A DNA stretch of 64,000 nucleotides from Lumnitzera littorea (GCA_024138015.1 JAMXBB010000004.1:7136010-7200009); one strand, 5' to 3'; shown: positions 25,883-39,054, counted from the first letter of the stretch. Notes: generated from the sequence alone by a model not told the origin. Numbers and translations are program-made.

Positions 25883-26747
25883 TTAAAATCGTGGGCCTCC
25901 GTGTGGGCCTCCATGTGGGCCTGGGGGCCCACCAAATATTGGTCCGCAGCAACTTTCGAAAACGCAGCAGCAGCACAGCACATAGAAGCTGTCATTAAGG
26001 GAATTGAAAACCCAGCAATTTGTTAGTTTATCTACTTTGCTTTTTATCAAATAAATAAATAAAGAAAGAAAATGAAACAAGTAAAAAAAATTTTGTCCGA
26101 AGTTTCTAGAAACTAAAATAAAAGAGTACCTCAGAAATTCACTTATATTATTTTAACTTTTTTATTTTTTTGGAGGGTTAGGTACTCAAATAGATCAGCA
26201 AACCTATGTAAATGGATGGTACTTCCTTGCTGCTTTTTCAAAATATATTTTCTGCACTTTATTCTAAAACAAGATAATGGCATTTATCTTGGTGGGATCT
26301 TATATTTATTTATATTTTATTTACATACTGTAAGAAAAAAGATCTGTATCCCCTACCTTTAGCAAATTACGACTCGATTTAAGAATCTCTAGTTACCCTT
26401 CCAGATTTATTACATTCTCTTAACAGGAAATAATTAATGTAACAACATAGCTCACGATCTACACAACATTCAAACTAATCTTAAGAAAAGAAACATAAAC
26501 AAAAGAATAGCAATTATTTAAAATTGATGCATGTAACTTGGTAATCGTTCAAAGTGTCTACATCAACTAAACACTCGATGCAATCCATTAATTACTATTA
26601 AATATTTTTTTTTGTCTGAATTAATTACATAAAATTACGTAACGTGACTTACCAAGCAGAGACAAGCCTGCAAGCACCATCACAGAGGAACCCAAAGCAT
26701 CCGAAAGGACCGGGAGGTCCATGGCCGGGAGGTCCATGAGGAGGCAT
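25883..26747 (-). CDS. Small CYSTM-like protein with Gly/Pro/His-rich arms, two exons
   Basis: Two exons on the minus strand: 26747-26653 (95 nt) and 25988-25883 (106 nt), joined across a 664-bp intron with donor GTAAGT and acceptor ATGACAG. The product is 66 residues. Residues 1-14 (MPPHGPPGHGPPGP) are Gly/Pro/His-rich, followed by FGCFGFLCDGACRLVSA. The Cys core CFYVLCCCCVFESCC (32-46) is split by the intron inside its first Cys codon. The tail 47-66 is GPIFGGPPGPHGGPHGGPRF. The core has the spacing C-x4-CCC-x5-C of the CYSTM module (C-LAAL-CCCC-LLDACF type), which sits at membranes and is linked to stress tolerance in plants. Usual CYSTM proteins end with the module, so a 20-residue tail is unusual. 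A is at -3 of the ATG. Function is inferred from the motif only. The paralogous exon at 63714-63819 supports the model. Confidence 0.75.
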
Positions 26748-26840
26748 GTTTCACTCTCAAACCTTTTTCTAATGGGAAAAACCGACAATGTGGGATGTGA
26801 AATTGGAGGATGAATATGAGGGTTCCTGTGAAGCGTAAAC

Positions 26841-26847
26841 TATTTAT
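26841..26847 (-). promoter_or_regulatory. Candidate TATA box of the CYSTM-like gene
   Basis: ATAAATA on the minus strand 94-100 bases upstream of the start codon, in the context GCCATAAATAG. A transcription start about 30 bases downstream would give a 5' leader near 65 bases. No other regulatory motif is claimed in 26748-27300. The large Tat element begins about 560 bases upstream of the ATG and so bounds the promoter. Confidence 0.5.
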
Positions 26848-27305
26848 GGCGTTTTAGTTGGACAAAACTTCGTGGCTAAGTACTTTAAACCCAAAAACAG
26901 TAGTTGGAATTCTAAGTGCTGAACCATCTAGTCCACACGGACCAGGACCATACCTACTAGTCAATGCCCCTCACTGCCGACCTATACTGCTTGGTTCCAC
27001 AACCTTTCTCTCTCCACTAAGCATATCTCTCTACGTTTTAACTATTTACATGCTACGAACACAAGTTGGTCGAGGTGGAAAAAATGAGCTATGGTCAATC
27101 AAAAGAACAAGGTTTGAGTTCTACTACTAACATGAAAACTATGTTGAGGATTAATCTATAAGTATCTTCATAAGTGATCTATGGTCTAGAAGACATGCCC
27201 TAACCTATCGTGCTAATTGGAGTAGAAGTTATATGGACTTTTTATATATATATTTTTTAGAAAACTATTTACATGTTATTAGGCATAAAAAAATTAATTT
27301 ATTAG

Positions 27306-27782
27306 TGTTGTCTTAAAGTTCTTATCGATAACTGTTTAGATTTTGTATATATTAAGCCTATAAAACAACACACAGTAAGGGCACATGAGAGGGTTCTCTG
27401 ACGTGACCATTCCAATATTTGAGTTAATAGTGGGTTCTACGTAGACTTAATATGTAGAGTGTAGAGAGAGATTTACTGTTAAGTAATGACTTAGTATTTA
27501 TAGTACAGTGGAGCCTGTAGTTCAAAGTCAGTTAGCAGGAGAGATCTTCCATAAGTGTAAGAGAATGGAGTTGTTATGTCCGATGTGTCCCACTTACTCA
27601 GAACATAACTATTTCATCCTTATCTTGTGTATTATAACTATAGTAGGGCTTACTAGGCTTGGTCCATTTAGGCCTAGGGCTTAGGTTTACAAGAGTAAGC
27701 TCTAGGCGGTAAGCTCTAGGCCATAAAACGTATCGGATTTGGTCGGGCTTGAGGGGCGCATGTCCAAAGTGGCTCGTCAACA
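27306..27782 (-). repeat. 3' LTR of the Tat-type element (477 bp)
   Basis: On the minus strand it starts TGTTGACGAGCC and ends GACAACA. A TATA core lies at 27495-27502. It matches 51800-52292 over its whole length with many substitutions and small indels, so the insertion is old. Confidence 0.9.
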
Positions 27783-27796
27783 CTTGCCTCCTCCAT
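27783..27796 (-). promoter_or_regulatory. Polypurine tract of the Tat-type element
   Basis: ATGGAGGAGGCAAG on the minus strand directly abuts the TG of the 3' LTR, the position where plus-strand DNA synthesis is primed. Confidence 0.75.
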
Positions 27797-28094
27797 AGTC
27801 TCATTGACGAGACGAAGGTAAGAAGAAGGGATATATAAACTGCTTAAGCGTAATCGATCTGACTCAAAGGAATTCGACTTGGCACTATGGGGTTGATGTG
27901 GTGGGTACAAAGGTCCAGATTGGAAGGTGGCCGAAGCGATGGGCACATAGGTCTAGACTGGAAGGTGGCCAAGGTGGAGGTGTTCGAAGCAGTAGATACC
28001 TGGGCTGAAAATGTCCAAGGCTAGATGAACAAGAGTGGTCAGGAGTTTCAAAGTAAAGTGTTGGAGCCCCAAGCGAGGCTTAGGTTGGGGTATT

Positions 28095-31000
28095 TGTCAC
28101 GCCCCGAAGCGGCAGAGTCGTAACAGTTTCGTCGTATAAACCATCCTAAGATAGAAGTTGGCTTTATAACCACTATCTTAGTCCTGATCTACATAAGATA
28201 TTCACGATTAACCCGCTTCGAAATAAACAGTTTGTAATTTAAACAAATCATTTATCTAAGAAAGTGAGGAAATATATATATTCACTATAATTAAGTTATT
28301 ACAATTAAAGTTTACAATATTTCTCCATAATATATTTCATAGTTATTACATTATTAAAAAATGAAAAGTTCTAAAATAAAAACTTAGACTTTAAAAATAT
28401 ATGTTTATTCTTCAAATGTTTTTCTTCACTCCCTAGGATCCAACAGTAGCTAGCTTCGAAGTAGTTATATGCCGCTTAGCTAGTACCTGCACAACGTCTA
28501 TAGGGATGTATGCAACCACAGTTTAGTAAGTTAGGATGAAAGACTTAAAACTATACCATAAATACAACAAGGTTATCAATCAACTTATTAAGTATAATGC
28601 ATGTGCAAGCAAATGCCATCGCACGATGTTATCTGGCCCATCGTAAGATTAGAGAAATTGCGCCCGCTCTAATTTGGGTTGAGGAGTTGCCGTTAATGTA
28701 CACCTTACAACCAAACCCAGGCTTGTGTAATGGAGACCTTGCTCCCCCCGTGATTACCTTCGAACCATTGACTTCACCCTTGCCGCGACCTTCTCACTTA
28801 TCACTTCCTTTTCGAAGGAGTCGGTATTTGGCCGGAGAATCCTAGGTTTCCCTTAATGGGTTGCTATACATGTGTAATTATGATTACTGGTCATATATTT
28901 AATTAAGTCCAGTTTAAGGTGATCAATCATTTCATACAAATCATACAATACAAGCTAGAACAACAAATAGAATAATAGCGTCACTCATAATCAAGCACAT
29001 GCACACAACTAAATATCTAACAAACACAATTAAGCATAATCTTAAGCCTCCAAAATACAGCATCGTATTAATCCCAACTTACCTCAACTTCTCACTCACT
29101 TGCTCGAGGTCTGACTTGCTCAGGCCATCGCTGATCATCCTTATAACACAAACGTGGTTTCAACTTTTCATATAACTATTATAGGTTCATTTTATCCTAT
29201 AACGCTTATTGTTATGTTTTGTTTAAGGTTTAATATGTCTAATTATCTAGGTCTTAAGTCTTTTACAATTATTCTAGGTTTGGGGTTAGGTTCGAGTTCG
29301 GTTTCCGCATCGATTTCTAAATTAGGTTCTAGTTCGATTTCTAAATTAGGTTCTAGTTCGATTTCTAAATTAGGTTCTAGTTCGATTTCTAAGTATTGTT
29401 TTATACTCGAACCCTAAAAATTCGTTTCAACTCATAATGTGAAATTAATCACATTACTTTCCGATCTCCTAAATACCATTATTACCTCTAATTAGTATTT
29501 TATTTCACCCGATACACTTAAATCCTTATTAGTGTACCGAATTTACTCCTGATGTGAGAAATTTTTACATCTTTCATATAATTATATAAATTTAAGTTTT
29601 CTATCAGTTTTATTATATATCCCTATTATTTATATAATATCAATTTTTATCCTAATATTTTCTATTTATTATATTTCCAATAATTGTGTATTATGTACTA
29701 TTACTTATTATGTACATAATACACATCTAATATTTTTGTCACTCTAATTACTATCTCCCAACATCAATTATCATTTCAAAATGTTTAAATTCATCTTAAA
29801 TCAGATTTTACATCTAATTACCCTAATTTACAAAATTAACTTAAAATTTACTATTTTTTCTTATTACTCATTTACTACATAATTAACCTAATAATTACAT
29901 CTAACATCCTAAATACTACAAGTATCATACTCCATCAAATTTCAACATCCCAAAACATATACTTATTCACTAAATCAGCAATTAATCATTTAAGTACTTT
30001 ATTAACTATAAATTACCCATTTTATGCTTTATTTTAAGGCCTAAAAATTATCTAAAAATTTTGAAAATTAATTTTTTGAAATTGGGCTTTATAGCACTGT
30101 TCTATGTCATCTAAGTAGTCTACACAAAAATTTTGGGTTCAAAAGCTAAGGTTATTTATTTCTAAACTGAAACAAACATGCTCGGTTTTGCTATATTATG
30201 GGACATATTTTCATCAAAATAATATTTTTCCTAAAAACTACATACAAAAATATTCCAAAATAACAAAATTCATAATTTTCTAAGAATATTTACTATTTTT
30301 TACAAAATTACACAAAATCGGCCTATATATCGGATTCACCGATCTGGGTGGCTTCGGCCACCATCGGCCGCTATGGCCTTGTCAGCCAGTCTGGGCACTG
30401 CCACCACCATGTGATGGTGGTGGCCGTTCACTCCCAGTTGCTCGTCTGGTATGGGTTCTCCTTTTTAGCCCTAATTACACAGTTTTTTTTTTCTAACCCT
30501 AATTTTTCTCTCAATTTCGCCTCTCCCTAATTTTCTCACTCTCCAAACTGACTAAATAAGCTTCTGAATTTTTCTTGCTATTTATAGAGATTTAGGGAAA
30601 TTATTATGTATTAATGAGATAAGACAATTGCCTTATCTCTTCTTTTTTTCACTTTCTATTTATTGCATTTTAATTGGTTGATTTTTTTTTCTTCAATATC
30701 ATATTGCCACGGCCCACATCTGGACTTTTCCTCATTTTTCTATATTTTTCCTGATTTTTTCTTAATTAATTATATAATTTTCTTTAATTATTTCTTATTA
30801 TTTTAGTACATTTCGCATATTTTGAGTAATTACACGTATTTCTATATACATGTAAATTCATATATAATACAAATAAATATTCCTAAATATTATTTAGGTC
30901 ATTTTATGATTTTTAGTATACATATAATTTATCTTTAGTGATTCGTTAATTATCGAAATGCATTTTATGCATTTTTGATAAATGATGAGTTATATACTTA

Positions 31001-31159
31001 AAATTTGAAATTTTTATATTCTTTTATTTTATTGCTTATTTTCTTAAATTCAAACTTACAAAATCATTTTTATTAGTATTTTTAGTTTTACTTATAATTT
31101 AGGCTTAATCGGATTTTTCAGCCGATCGAAACCTTGAGTGACTAGTTGTGAGGCTTACA
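28095..31159 (-). mobile_element. Solo LTR of family L, copy L3
   Basis: 3065 bp with intact termini TGTCACGCCCC and GAGGCTTACA (plus strand) and a perfect GTATT duplication (28090-28094, 31160-31164). TATA core at 30579-30586, donor-like GTGAAT starting at 30339, acceptor TTGTGCAG ending at 28497, and an AATAAA after it (all minus). Inserted between the 3' LTR and the antisense ORF of the Tat element. Confidence 0.93.
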
Positions 31160-31749
31160 GTATTAAAGCAAGATACTCTTGTAACTCACTAGGCAGGCGC
31201 TTTAAGGTTACAAATTGATCTGTTCGAACAATGCTCGACGAGGATCGAATAGACACAACTGTATCATGTCTTTATCATGCCGACTAAGTAGAAGTTGGAT
31301 GGGACTTAAAGAAGCTTCTTGTCGAAGGAATTTTTTCAAAATAGGATTTTCGCTCGCTTGTATTCCGTACATTCAATGAGACATGACAGGTATTGTGTTG
31401 TAGCAGACTAGTTTGCAACTACATGCTTTTTGCCTTTTAAAGGTGACCATTCAATCAAAATGCTTTCCACGTATCTGTTATACAGCATTCCAAGGTATTT
31501 GTGTTTATACGAATTCTTATAACCGCCTGTATGGCTTCCTAGGCGGTTTGCCTATAAACAAAAGGATCTTAAAGCAAGACCACTTTTCTGTAATCTCTTT
31601 GTTTTGCCATTATCAAACTCAGACTTTCTTCGAAATCTTTTAAACTTTGTCAAAGCGTTTATTCCTTTTTTGAGTACTACAATCATGTCAATAAAAAAGG
31701 TGAGACTAATTCCTCTTCGTTGCTGCATCTCTCTAGTTTAGAGTCTACT
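31160..31749. other. Tat-element sequence upstream of the antisense ORF
   Basis: Together with 27797-28094 this is the stretch between PPT and antisense ORF. It should hold the promoter and leader of the antisense ORF if that is transcribed, but no convincing TATA box or other motif was found. Confidence 0.4.
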
Positions 31750-33628
31750 ATGAGCGATCCCCTTTAGGCATGGGAGGATGAGGTCTTCTTACTAGCACAA
31801 CTTGATGAACCTACGAGGATAACCTTAGAGGCAGTAGACAAGGCCAAAATCTATGCCATGCTCGAGGATGTATCTATGTACATTCCCTTGCCCCCCTCGA
31901 AGGACTTGTTTGATGCTCTTGAGACGGGGAAGAGGCTTAGCGATCATGTGAGTAGGAGTAAGCAATATGCCCCTAGTTAGATTATAAGCAACTTTGTTGT
32001 AGAGGCGATCTCCGAGTGGCAAATTAGGTTGCTAGGTAGGGATGAAAGGGTAGCCCTACTATCAGGGAGGCATTTTGTAGTATTCGAGAAGTAATTGGAG
32101 TTTGGGCAGCGCTTCCCTCTAAGTCACTTCGAGGAGTTCTTCAACTATTACTACTACAATCCGTCGTAAGTTTCTCCCAATGGGTAGAGGGTATTGAAGG
32201 CCTTTCAAACGCTCTGCGAATGTTTGGTGGTAAGGGCTACTCCTGAGCTCTTTTGTCACTTTTACATATGGAAGAGTGTCAGAGGGTAGCCTTACCTCCA
32301 GTCATGCTTAAGGAAGAAGCTATTCTACAGCATTGTAAATTTGGTCAAAGGCTAGTAGGACGAGTATGTAGTGGTTAGATTGCTTAAAGAGGCGGATTTT
32401 TGGACTTGATGGACCAGGCTGGTCAGTACCGGAGGTGAAAAGGGGCTTGATCCCAACGATGTCGAGGTTGCCCAAGAGATCCTAGCCTTTATGGCATTGA
32501 GACATGGCTAGGAGATCAATGTTGCGGAGACCATAGAGAGGTATTTTTGGTACTTGATCTCTGAGCTCTTTCTTAGCATGAAGAAAGCTATAGTAGAGAA
32601 AGAGGCCGAAGGTACAGGCATTTCCGATACCTGACGAAGTTGTGCTAGTGTTGAGGTGCTTCCTTTGACACTTATAGGATGGGAGGACTCCCTTGGCTGT
32701 GCCTATTATGGTCGTGTTTTGTGATTGGTATTGGTAGTTTCTTTTGGTTTGTTTTTGTTTTCTTTTTCTAAATTTTGATTGGGTTTCTTGTAGGTAAAAA
32801 TTTGGCCCCGAGGATGCCTCGTCCCTCTATGGATGACCTGATGAGCCAACGCTAAGTGCGAACCAAGGTAGACCCACTAAAGGTAAAGGCAATAAGGTCA
32901 AAGCCGGGGCCTGAAGAGACCAGTAAGGCATGGCCAAGGTCTGTTCCTTAAGTGATTTCCCTCGGTATCTAGGATGAGCTTGTGAATGTAAAGCCCTTGG
33001 GTGTGGCTCTGCTTGTTCTTACCCTCATCTCCTTTACTAAACCTATTGTGGTGGGCGATGAAGGTGCCAAAACGGAGAGTCTTGATGTGTAGATGCTTTC
33101 CCCTCTAAGGGTGAGGGAAGAAGAGATTGAGTGTGGGGTCGTCTTTCCTTAAATAGCTAGCTAGAAGCATAAGGCTCCTGAGACGGCCAGGGAGCTAGGT
33201 CTTAGAGTGGAGAAGCAAAGGCTCCTGGCGAGGGTGCCTTTGGGCAAGGGGAAGTGGAATAAGTGGCTTATGACCCATCCCTATCAAAGCGTAGATGATA
33301 TGGGGGATGTATTTTTTGAAGTCCTCAACAATTTTAGGTTGATGGGGATAAGGTCAGACTCATTGTAGGAAGTGTTGTACACTTCCCGGGCGAGGAGCTA
33401 TTGAAGGAAGCCCCTTAGTTGGAAGTGAAGAGGGTCCGGGGGAAGCTCCTCAAGCTGAAGTGAGAGGTCTATGCCAACGATTTGTCACTGCGGCATCGGA
33501 CACTCAGCTACCAAGCTTCGATGGGGTCTTACGCCCTCGGCGACTAGGCTATCCTCGAAGAGCTCTCCTAGGAAGGTAAAGACGACCCCATATAGATAAT
33601 AAGCCACTTGAGCACGCTAATGCGGCAT

Positions 33629-33706
33629 GTAAGTTTTCATTGCTCTTGTGTTACCACGCTTTTATGTGTCATTTTATTAATGGTGGGGTTCGTTTTCAAT
33701 TTACAG
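33629..33706 (+). other. Predicted 78-bp intron in the antisense ORF
   Basis: GTAAGTTTTC at the 5' end and a pyrimidine-rich CAATTTACAG at the 3' end. Removal joins HLSTLMRH to YHNQVLLQLNKSDAA in one frame. It is spliceable only on the plus strand, so this gene is read opposite to gag-pol. Confidence 0.6.
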
Positions 33707-34230
33707 TACCACAATCAGGTGCTGCTTCAATTGAATAAGTCTGATGCCGCCTAGGAAGAGGTAAAGGGCTTTCGGGAGGCGTTGCGTTGGTACGAGAAGT
33801 ACCTACCGAAGGTTGAGACTTCTAGTAAAAGGTACTTGAAAAAATTCACTAAGGCTAATAGGTTCTTGTGCCGCTTTATTGTGCAAGTGGTGGGGCTTAA
33901 GGTGGAGCTCAAGGATGCAGAGTGGGAAAGGGACAACGTTGAGAAGGCGGCTAAAAAGGTTGATGACCTGAAGGTTCGGCTAGAGAAAGAGCAAAAGATG
34001 AAGGCTTGTCTCTCTTAGAGGTTAGACGAGGAGGTCAAGGTTCAGGTCTAACTCAAGAAAGAAAATGTTGAGCTGAAGGCATCTATGGTCAAGTTGCAAA
34101 TCAAGCTAGTGATGAAGGCGTCTAAATGAGAAGGCGTTAAGGCCATTTCGCTGAAGCTAGTCAGCTTAAAGGTTGATTTGGAGTAGCAGGTCAAGGAGTT
34201 GTGAGATAGGGTTTTGAAGATGGAAGAGAT

Positions 34231-34901
34231 TGTAAAGCGCTCAAAATTGCTATATTAGTTATTGAGATAAACCCCTTATTTATTTAGGCTTGACTCCTAG
34301 AACTAGGTGATAAAGCTTAAAGAGTTTAGTCCATTATTGTGATAATTCAGGAAGATTTGGCTTGGTAGGCTCGGAATAAGGATTATTGGACCGATCCGTC
34401 TGCTTCCAACCTTTCTTAGGTAGGCTCATGCACTTATAAGGAGGGCTACTAGCTTTGGGCTCATTAGCTAACTCATCCTGGATAACCATGAATCAAGTAG
34501 GCTTTATCTCATTCGTTGATCACCCAGATGATTCGACTAATGCCACTATGCCTAAGAGCCTATAAATACCCATTATTTCCTCATCATTAAAGAACTGTTA
34601 GAGAAATTGAAAAAGCAATACTCCACTGTGAAAACTCTGCTCTCTAAGATCAAATAGCGTTCAGGCAAAGAATTGATCTCATTGGCTTAAGCTACAAGGT
34701 GAACGCCAACGGTTCCTTAAGGCTACTTTATCTGTTGCTTGTGCATTTGAAACACTAAAATTGCTTGTTCCTTCTCCTTGCCTTATTTTCACCTAATCAT
34801 CCCTTTAGGTGACAATCTCGCTTCACTTCTTTGAAGCAACGTATAACGTGTTACTCACGCAGCACGCACGTGACCACTCTAATCGAACCCTTACATCTAC
34901 A
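34231..34901 (+). repeat. 5' LTR of the inserted gypsy element (671 bp)
   Basis: Starts TGTAAAGCGC, ends CATCTACA. TATA box TATAAATA at 34561-34568. Positions 34403-34901 match 38556-39054. Confidence 0.85.
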
Positions 34902-34921
34902 TTTTGGCGACTCCACTGGGG
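34902..34921 (+). promoter_or_regulatory. Primer binding site region
   Basis: TTTTGGCGACTCCACTGGGG directly after the LTR. TGGCGACTCxxCTGGGG is the form known from Tat/Ogre-type elements primed by a tRNA-Arg; the tRNA identity is from memory of the family. Confidence 0.65.
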
Positions 34922-34939
34922 AAAAGTGATTGCAGGGAC

Positions 34940-35704
34940 ATGGCACCTTTTAGGAAGAGAACAATTGGTACGTCTAATACCTCGTCCCAAGAGCTCAACA
35001 TTAATGTTGAGCTTACTGCATAGAATCCACTCCTACAGCTTGAGAATATTAGCCAAGATCATCTAATGCCTGAGGTTCCTCTACATCCCATATAGACAAT
35101 GTGGACAATGCAGGAAGCCACAAAGGCTTTAAATCAGTTCGTAGCTATGTTCCAACTTATCCTTACTGAGATGGCTGCCACTGCTATTGCACAACAAGGT
35201 ATGGCTTTATTAAACCTTATGGTTTCTGCACAACCAAGTATTACTATCTTAGCTTAACCAATTAATCCTCTAGTAATTGAGGAGGATCTCCATTGAGGAG
35301 GATCTCCATCAAGGAGGAGGTAATGAAACCCACCTACTAGAACCTGCACAACAACTAACTCCTATTAAAGAATGTAAGAGTCCATTTAGGTGGCTCTTCA
35401 TCTTCATGGGTGCTTGCTCCTTTATCTAATCCTACCATTCTAATCTTAGGAGGATCTACTTCTCATCCTAATCTGAACCCTGCTCCGTTACTTGCATCTA
35501 TAGCTTCTGTTCCAAAGACTTCCTTTATAACAAAAGAAGATTTAGACATTTATATGAGAGAAATACAAACTAGGTCATCTATAAAGGTACCGAAGTTGAA
35601 ACTCCCATATCACCAACGTATCACAGCAAAGCCATATCCTAAGGACTATCTAAGTCCTAAATTTATGCTATTCAATGACAAAAAGGCAAGTGTGAAGGAG
35701 CACC
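34940..35704 (+). pseudogene. gag remnant of the inserted gypsy element
   Basis: Starts MAPFRKRTIGTSN 38 bases after the LTR. Contains MWTMQEATKALNQFVAMFQ and, at about 35530-35704, the gag core entry EDLDIYMREIQTR, KPYPKDYLSPKF and LFNDKKASVKEHL (usual form: P-x-F-x-x-F-G/D-K-x-S-x-x-E-H-L). Several in-frame stops and a short duplicated GAGGATCTCCAT. Cut after KEHL by solo LTR L4; the remainder is deleted. Confidence 0.75.
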
Positions 35705-38555
35705 TGTCACGCCCCGAAGCGGTAGAGTCGTAACAGCCCCGCCGTGTAAACCACTCTAAGATAGAAGTTGGCCTTACAACCGCTATCTTAGACCTGATCT
35801 ACACAAGGCGTCCACAACTAACTCGCTTTGAAGTAGACAATTTGTAATTTAAACAAATCATTTACCTAAGAAAGTGAGGAAATATATATAATCACTATAA
35901 TTCGGTTATTACATTAATTAGAAATGAAAAGTAAAACATGTGTTGATTCTTCAATGTTTTTCCTCACTCCCCAGGATCCAGCAGTTGCTAGCTTCAGAGT
36001 AGTTGTTGCCGCTTCTTAGCCAGCACCTGCACGACGTCTATAGGGATGTGAGCAACCACAGCTCAGTAAGTAGGGACGGAGGACTTAAAACTATACCAGA
36101 AACACAACAAGGTTTTCAATCACTTATTAGATGCAATGCATGTGCAAGCAAATGCCATCGCACGACGTTGTCCGGCCCGTCGTGAGATTAGAGAAATTGC
36201 GTCCGCTCTAATCCGGGTTGAGGAGTTGCCGTTAATGCAACAGCTCACGACCAAACCCAGGCTTGTGTAATGGAGACCTTGCTCCTCCCGCGACTACCTT
36301 CGAACCACTGCCTTCACCCTCGCCGCGACCTCCTCTCCTGTCACTTAGTTCGACTGAGGATGAAGAAGGGACCATTTTGCAATCCTGCGCTATCCCTTCC
36401 GAAGGGGTCGGTATTTGGCCGGAGAGTCCTAAATCCCCTAACGGGTTGCCATGCATGTTCAATTAAGATTACTGGTCGTATATTTGATTAAGTCCAATTT
36501 AGGGTGATCAATCATTACATACAATTCATACAGTATGTACCAGAGCAACAAACAGAATCATGGCATCACCCATAATCAAGCACATGCATACATTCAACTA
36601 TCTAACAAGCACAACCAAGCATAATCTTAAGCCTCCAAAAATACAGCAACGTATTAATCCCAACTTACCTCGACTCCTCGCTCGCTCACTCGAGGTCCGA
36701 TTTGCTCAGGCCATCGCCGGCTATCCCTATAACACGAACGTGGTTTCAGCTTTTCATATAACTGTTATAGGTTCGTTTTATCCTATAATGCTTATTGTTA
36801 GGTTTTGTTTACGGTTTAATATGCCTAATTATCTAGGTATTAAGTCTTTTATAATTATTCTAGGTTTAGGTTTAGGTTTGGGTTCGGTCTCGGTTTCCGC
36901 ATCAATTTCCAAATTAGGTTTTGGTTCGATTTTTAAATCCTAAACATGCTCGAATCCTAATGTGAAATTAATTACATTAAGCTCGAGTTTCCAAATATCC
37001 TATTGGGTCTTAATTTAGTATTCTAAGCTATTTGGTACACGCTAGTCCTAATTAGGGTATCGGATTTATCCCCGATGTGAGAAAATCTTACTTTTTTTAT
37101 ATAATTACCTAAAATTCAATCTTAATTCAGATTTAATATTATTCTGATTTTTACTCTAATATTATCTAAATAACCCTAATTTTTCCATATTTATTAATTT
37201 ACAATTTCACATATTACTAATTTCTTATATTACTTAACTAATTTCCTTAATTAACTATACTTAGTACCTAAATGCTAAGATTAGGATTCCACTGCAGAGA
37301 TTAACTTCCTTAAACATCTAATTAAGATCCAAATCAGTAATTAACATCCTAATCACCTAATTAACTCCAAATTACCCAATTTTTCCATCATTTTAGGGCT
37401 AAAAATTAACTTAAAAATTTTGAAAATTAATTTTAATAAAATGGCTTCATAGCACTATTCTATGTCACATGAGCATCCTACAGAAAAATTTTGAGCCCCA
37501 AACTACATCCCTAAGCCTATTTAATTTCCGGTTTAATCATGCTCGGTTTTGAACAATTTGTTAAGGACCCTATATTTCCAGACATAATTAAACTAAATCA
37601 ACATTTTTCCCTAAATCTACATACAATAAAACCTCAGAATAACAAGTTTCATAATTTTCTGGGCAAAATAACTAATTTTACAAAATTATATAAGAATCGG
37701 GCTGGAATTTGGACTCACCGGTTCAGGTGGCTCCGGCCACCGCAGGCCGCCGTGGCCTTGTCGGCCGGCGTGGGCGCTGCCACCACCATGTGGTGGTGGT
37801 GGCCGTCCACTCCCAGCTCCTCGTTTGGTGTGGGTTCCCTTTAAAACCCCTAACTGCACAGTTTTTCTTATTTTTTTTATTTTTCTGGATTTTCTCTCGA
37901 ATTTTTGACTCTCTCTAATTTTCTCTGATTTGTATCTGTCCAAATGAGCTTCTGAATTTTTCTTGCTATTTATAGATGAATTTTGTAATTATTATGCATT
38001 AATTTGATGGGATTTTGCCCCATTTTCATGATTTTAGGCTTTTTGTTTGTCAAATTCCTATTGGTTATTTTTTTCTTTTTCTGTCACAACCTAATCTTGC
38101 ATCAGCTTATCCTTTTTTGATTTTTTCTGATTTTTTTATAATTATTTTGTATTTTTCTTTAATTATTTACTTAGTTTTCGGCCAATTTTAGTAATTACGC
38201 GTATTTTTATCTACACGTAAATACATGTAGGGTACACGTGAACATTCCTAAATATTATTTTGGTCATTCTAAAATTTTTAGTATACATATAATCTATCTC
38301 TAATAATTTATTAGTTATTATATTACACTTTTTGCCTTTTTGGTAATTAGCAGTTATTATGCTTAAAATTTGAAAATTTTATAGTCTCCTATTTTACTAC
38401 TTATTTTCTTAAATTTAAGTTTACAGGGTCATTTTTACTGGTATCTTGTTAAATAGTTTATAATTTGGGTGTGATCGGATCCTTTAGCCGATCGCCCTAA
38501 ACCTTGGGTTCTAAGTTCAATCTTACAGTTACTTGGCTGAACTTTGGGGCTTATA
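35705..38555 (-). mobile_element. Solo LTR of family L, copy L4, with unmatched flanks
   Basis: 2851 bp; left terminus TGTCACGCCCC, right terminus GGGCTTATA (CA to TA). The left flank GCACC lies in gag and the right flank CCTCC lies in the 3' LTR of the same host element, so they are not a target duplication. TATA core 37967-37974, donor-like GTGAGT starting at 37718, acceptor CGTGCAG ending at 36027 (minus). Confidence 0.88.
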
Positions 38556-39054
38556 CCTCCAACCTTTCTCAGGTAGACTCATGCACTTATAAGGACAGCT
38601 ACTAGCTTTGGGCCTATTAGCTAACTCATTTTGGATAACCATGAATTGAGCAAGCTCTATCTCATTCATTGATCACTCAGATGATTCGATGGATGCCATT
38701 ATGCCCAAAAGCCTATAAATACCCAGTATTTCCTCATCATTAAAGAATTGTTAGAGAAATCGAAAAAACAGTGCTCCATTATGAAAACTTTGCTCTTTAA
38801 GATCAAATAACGTTCAAGTAAAGAGTCGATCTCATTCGCTTAATCTACAAAATGAACGCCTATGGTCCCCTAAGGCTGCTTTGTCTATCACTTGTGCATT
38901 TGAGATATTAAGATTACCTGTTTCTCCTCCTTACCTTATTCTCACCTAATCATCCCTTCAGGTGACAGTCATGCTTCACTTCTTTAAAGCAACGTGTAGC
39001 GTGCTACTCACACGGCATGCACGTGACCACTCCAATCATACCCCTATGTCTACA
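38556..39054 (+). repeat. 3' LTR of the inserted gypsy element, 5'-truncated
   Basis: 499 bp matching 34403-34901, including TATA at 38714-38721 and the end CCTATGTCTACA. The missing first 172 bp end exactly at copy L4. Confidence 0.85.

Larger units (their letters stand above)
34231..39054 (+). mobile_element. Second Ty3/gypsy element inserted in the antisense ORF, internally deleted
   Basis: Flanked by a perfect GAGAT duplication (34226-34230, 39055-39059). Contents: 5' LTR 34231-34901 (671 bp), PBS, 5' part of gag, solo LTR L4, then a 3' LTR lacking its first 172 bp (38556-39054). The rest of gag and all of pol are gone. Removing the element restores the aORF reading frame across the site, which confirms the boundaries. 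Confidence 0.88.

Noticed and set aside
27598..27946. Minus-strand ORFs of 68 and 76 codons
   Set aside because: They run across the 3' LTR boundary and PPT of the Tat element and carry no motif.
36003..36943. ORFs of 60-127 codons in the U5-side part of L4 (similar ones at 28597, 40283, 45355, 61994)
   Set aside because: Equivalent positions in other L copies carry stops in the same frames; chance open frames in a noncoding LTR.
37539..37943. ORFs of 69-101 codons in solo LTR L4 and counterparts in L3 and L7
   Set aside because: They cover the GC-rich island of the LTR; frames are not kept intact between copies. Only the splice-like signals are conserved, so the island is treated as a noncoding leader.
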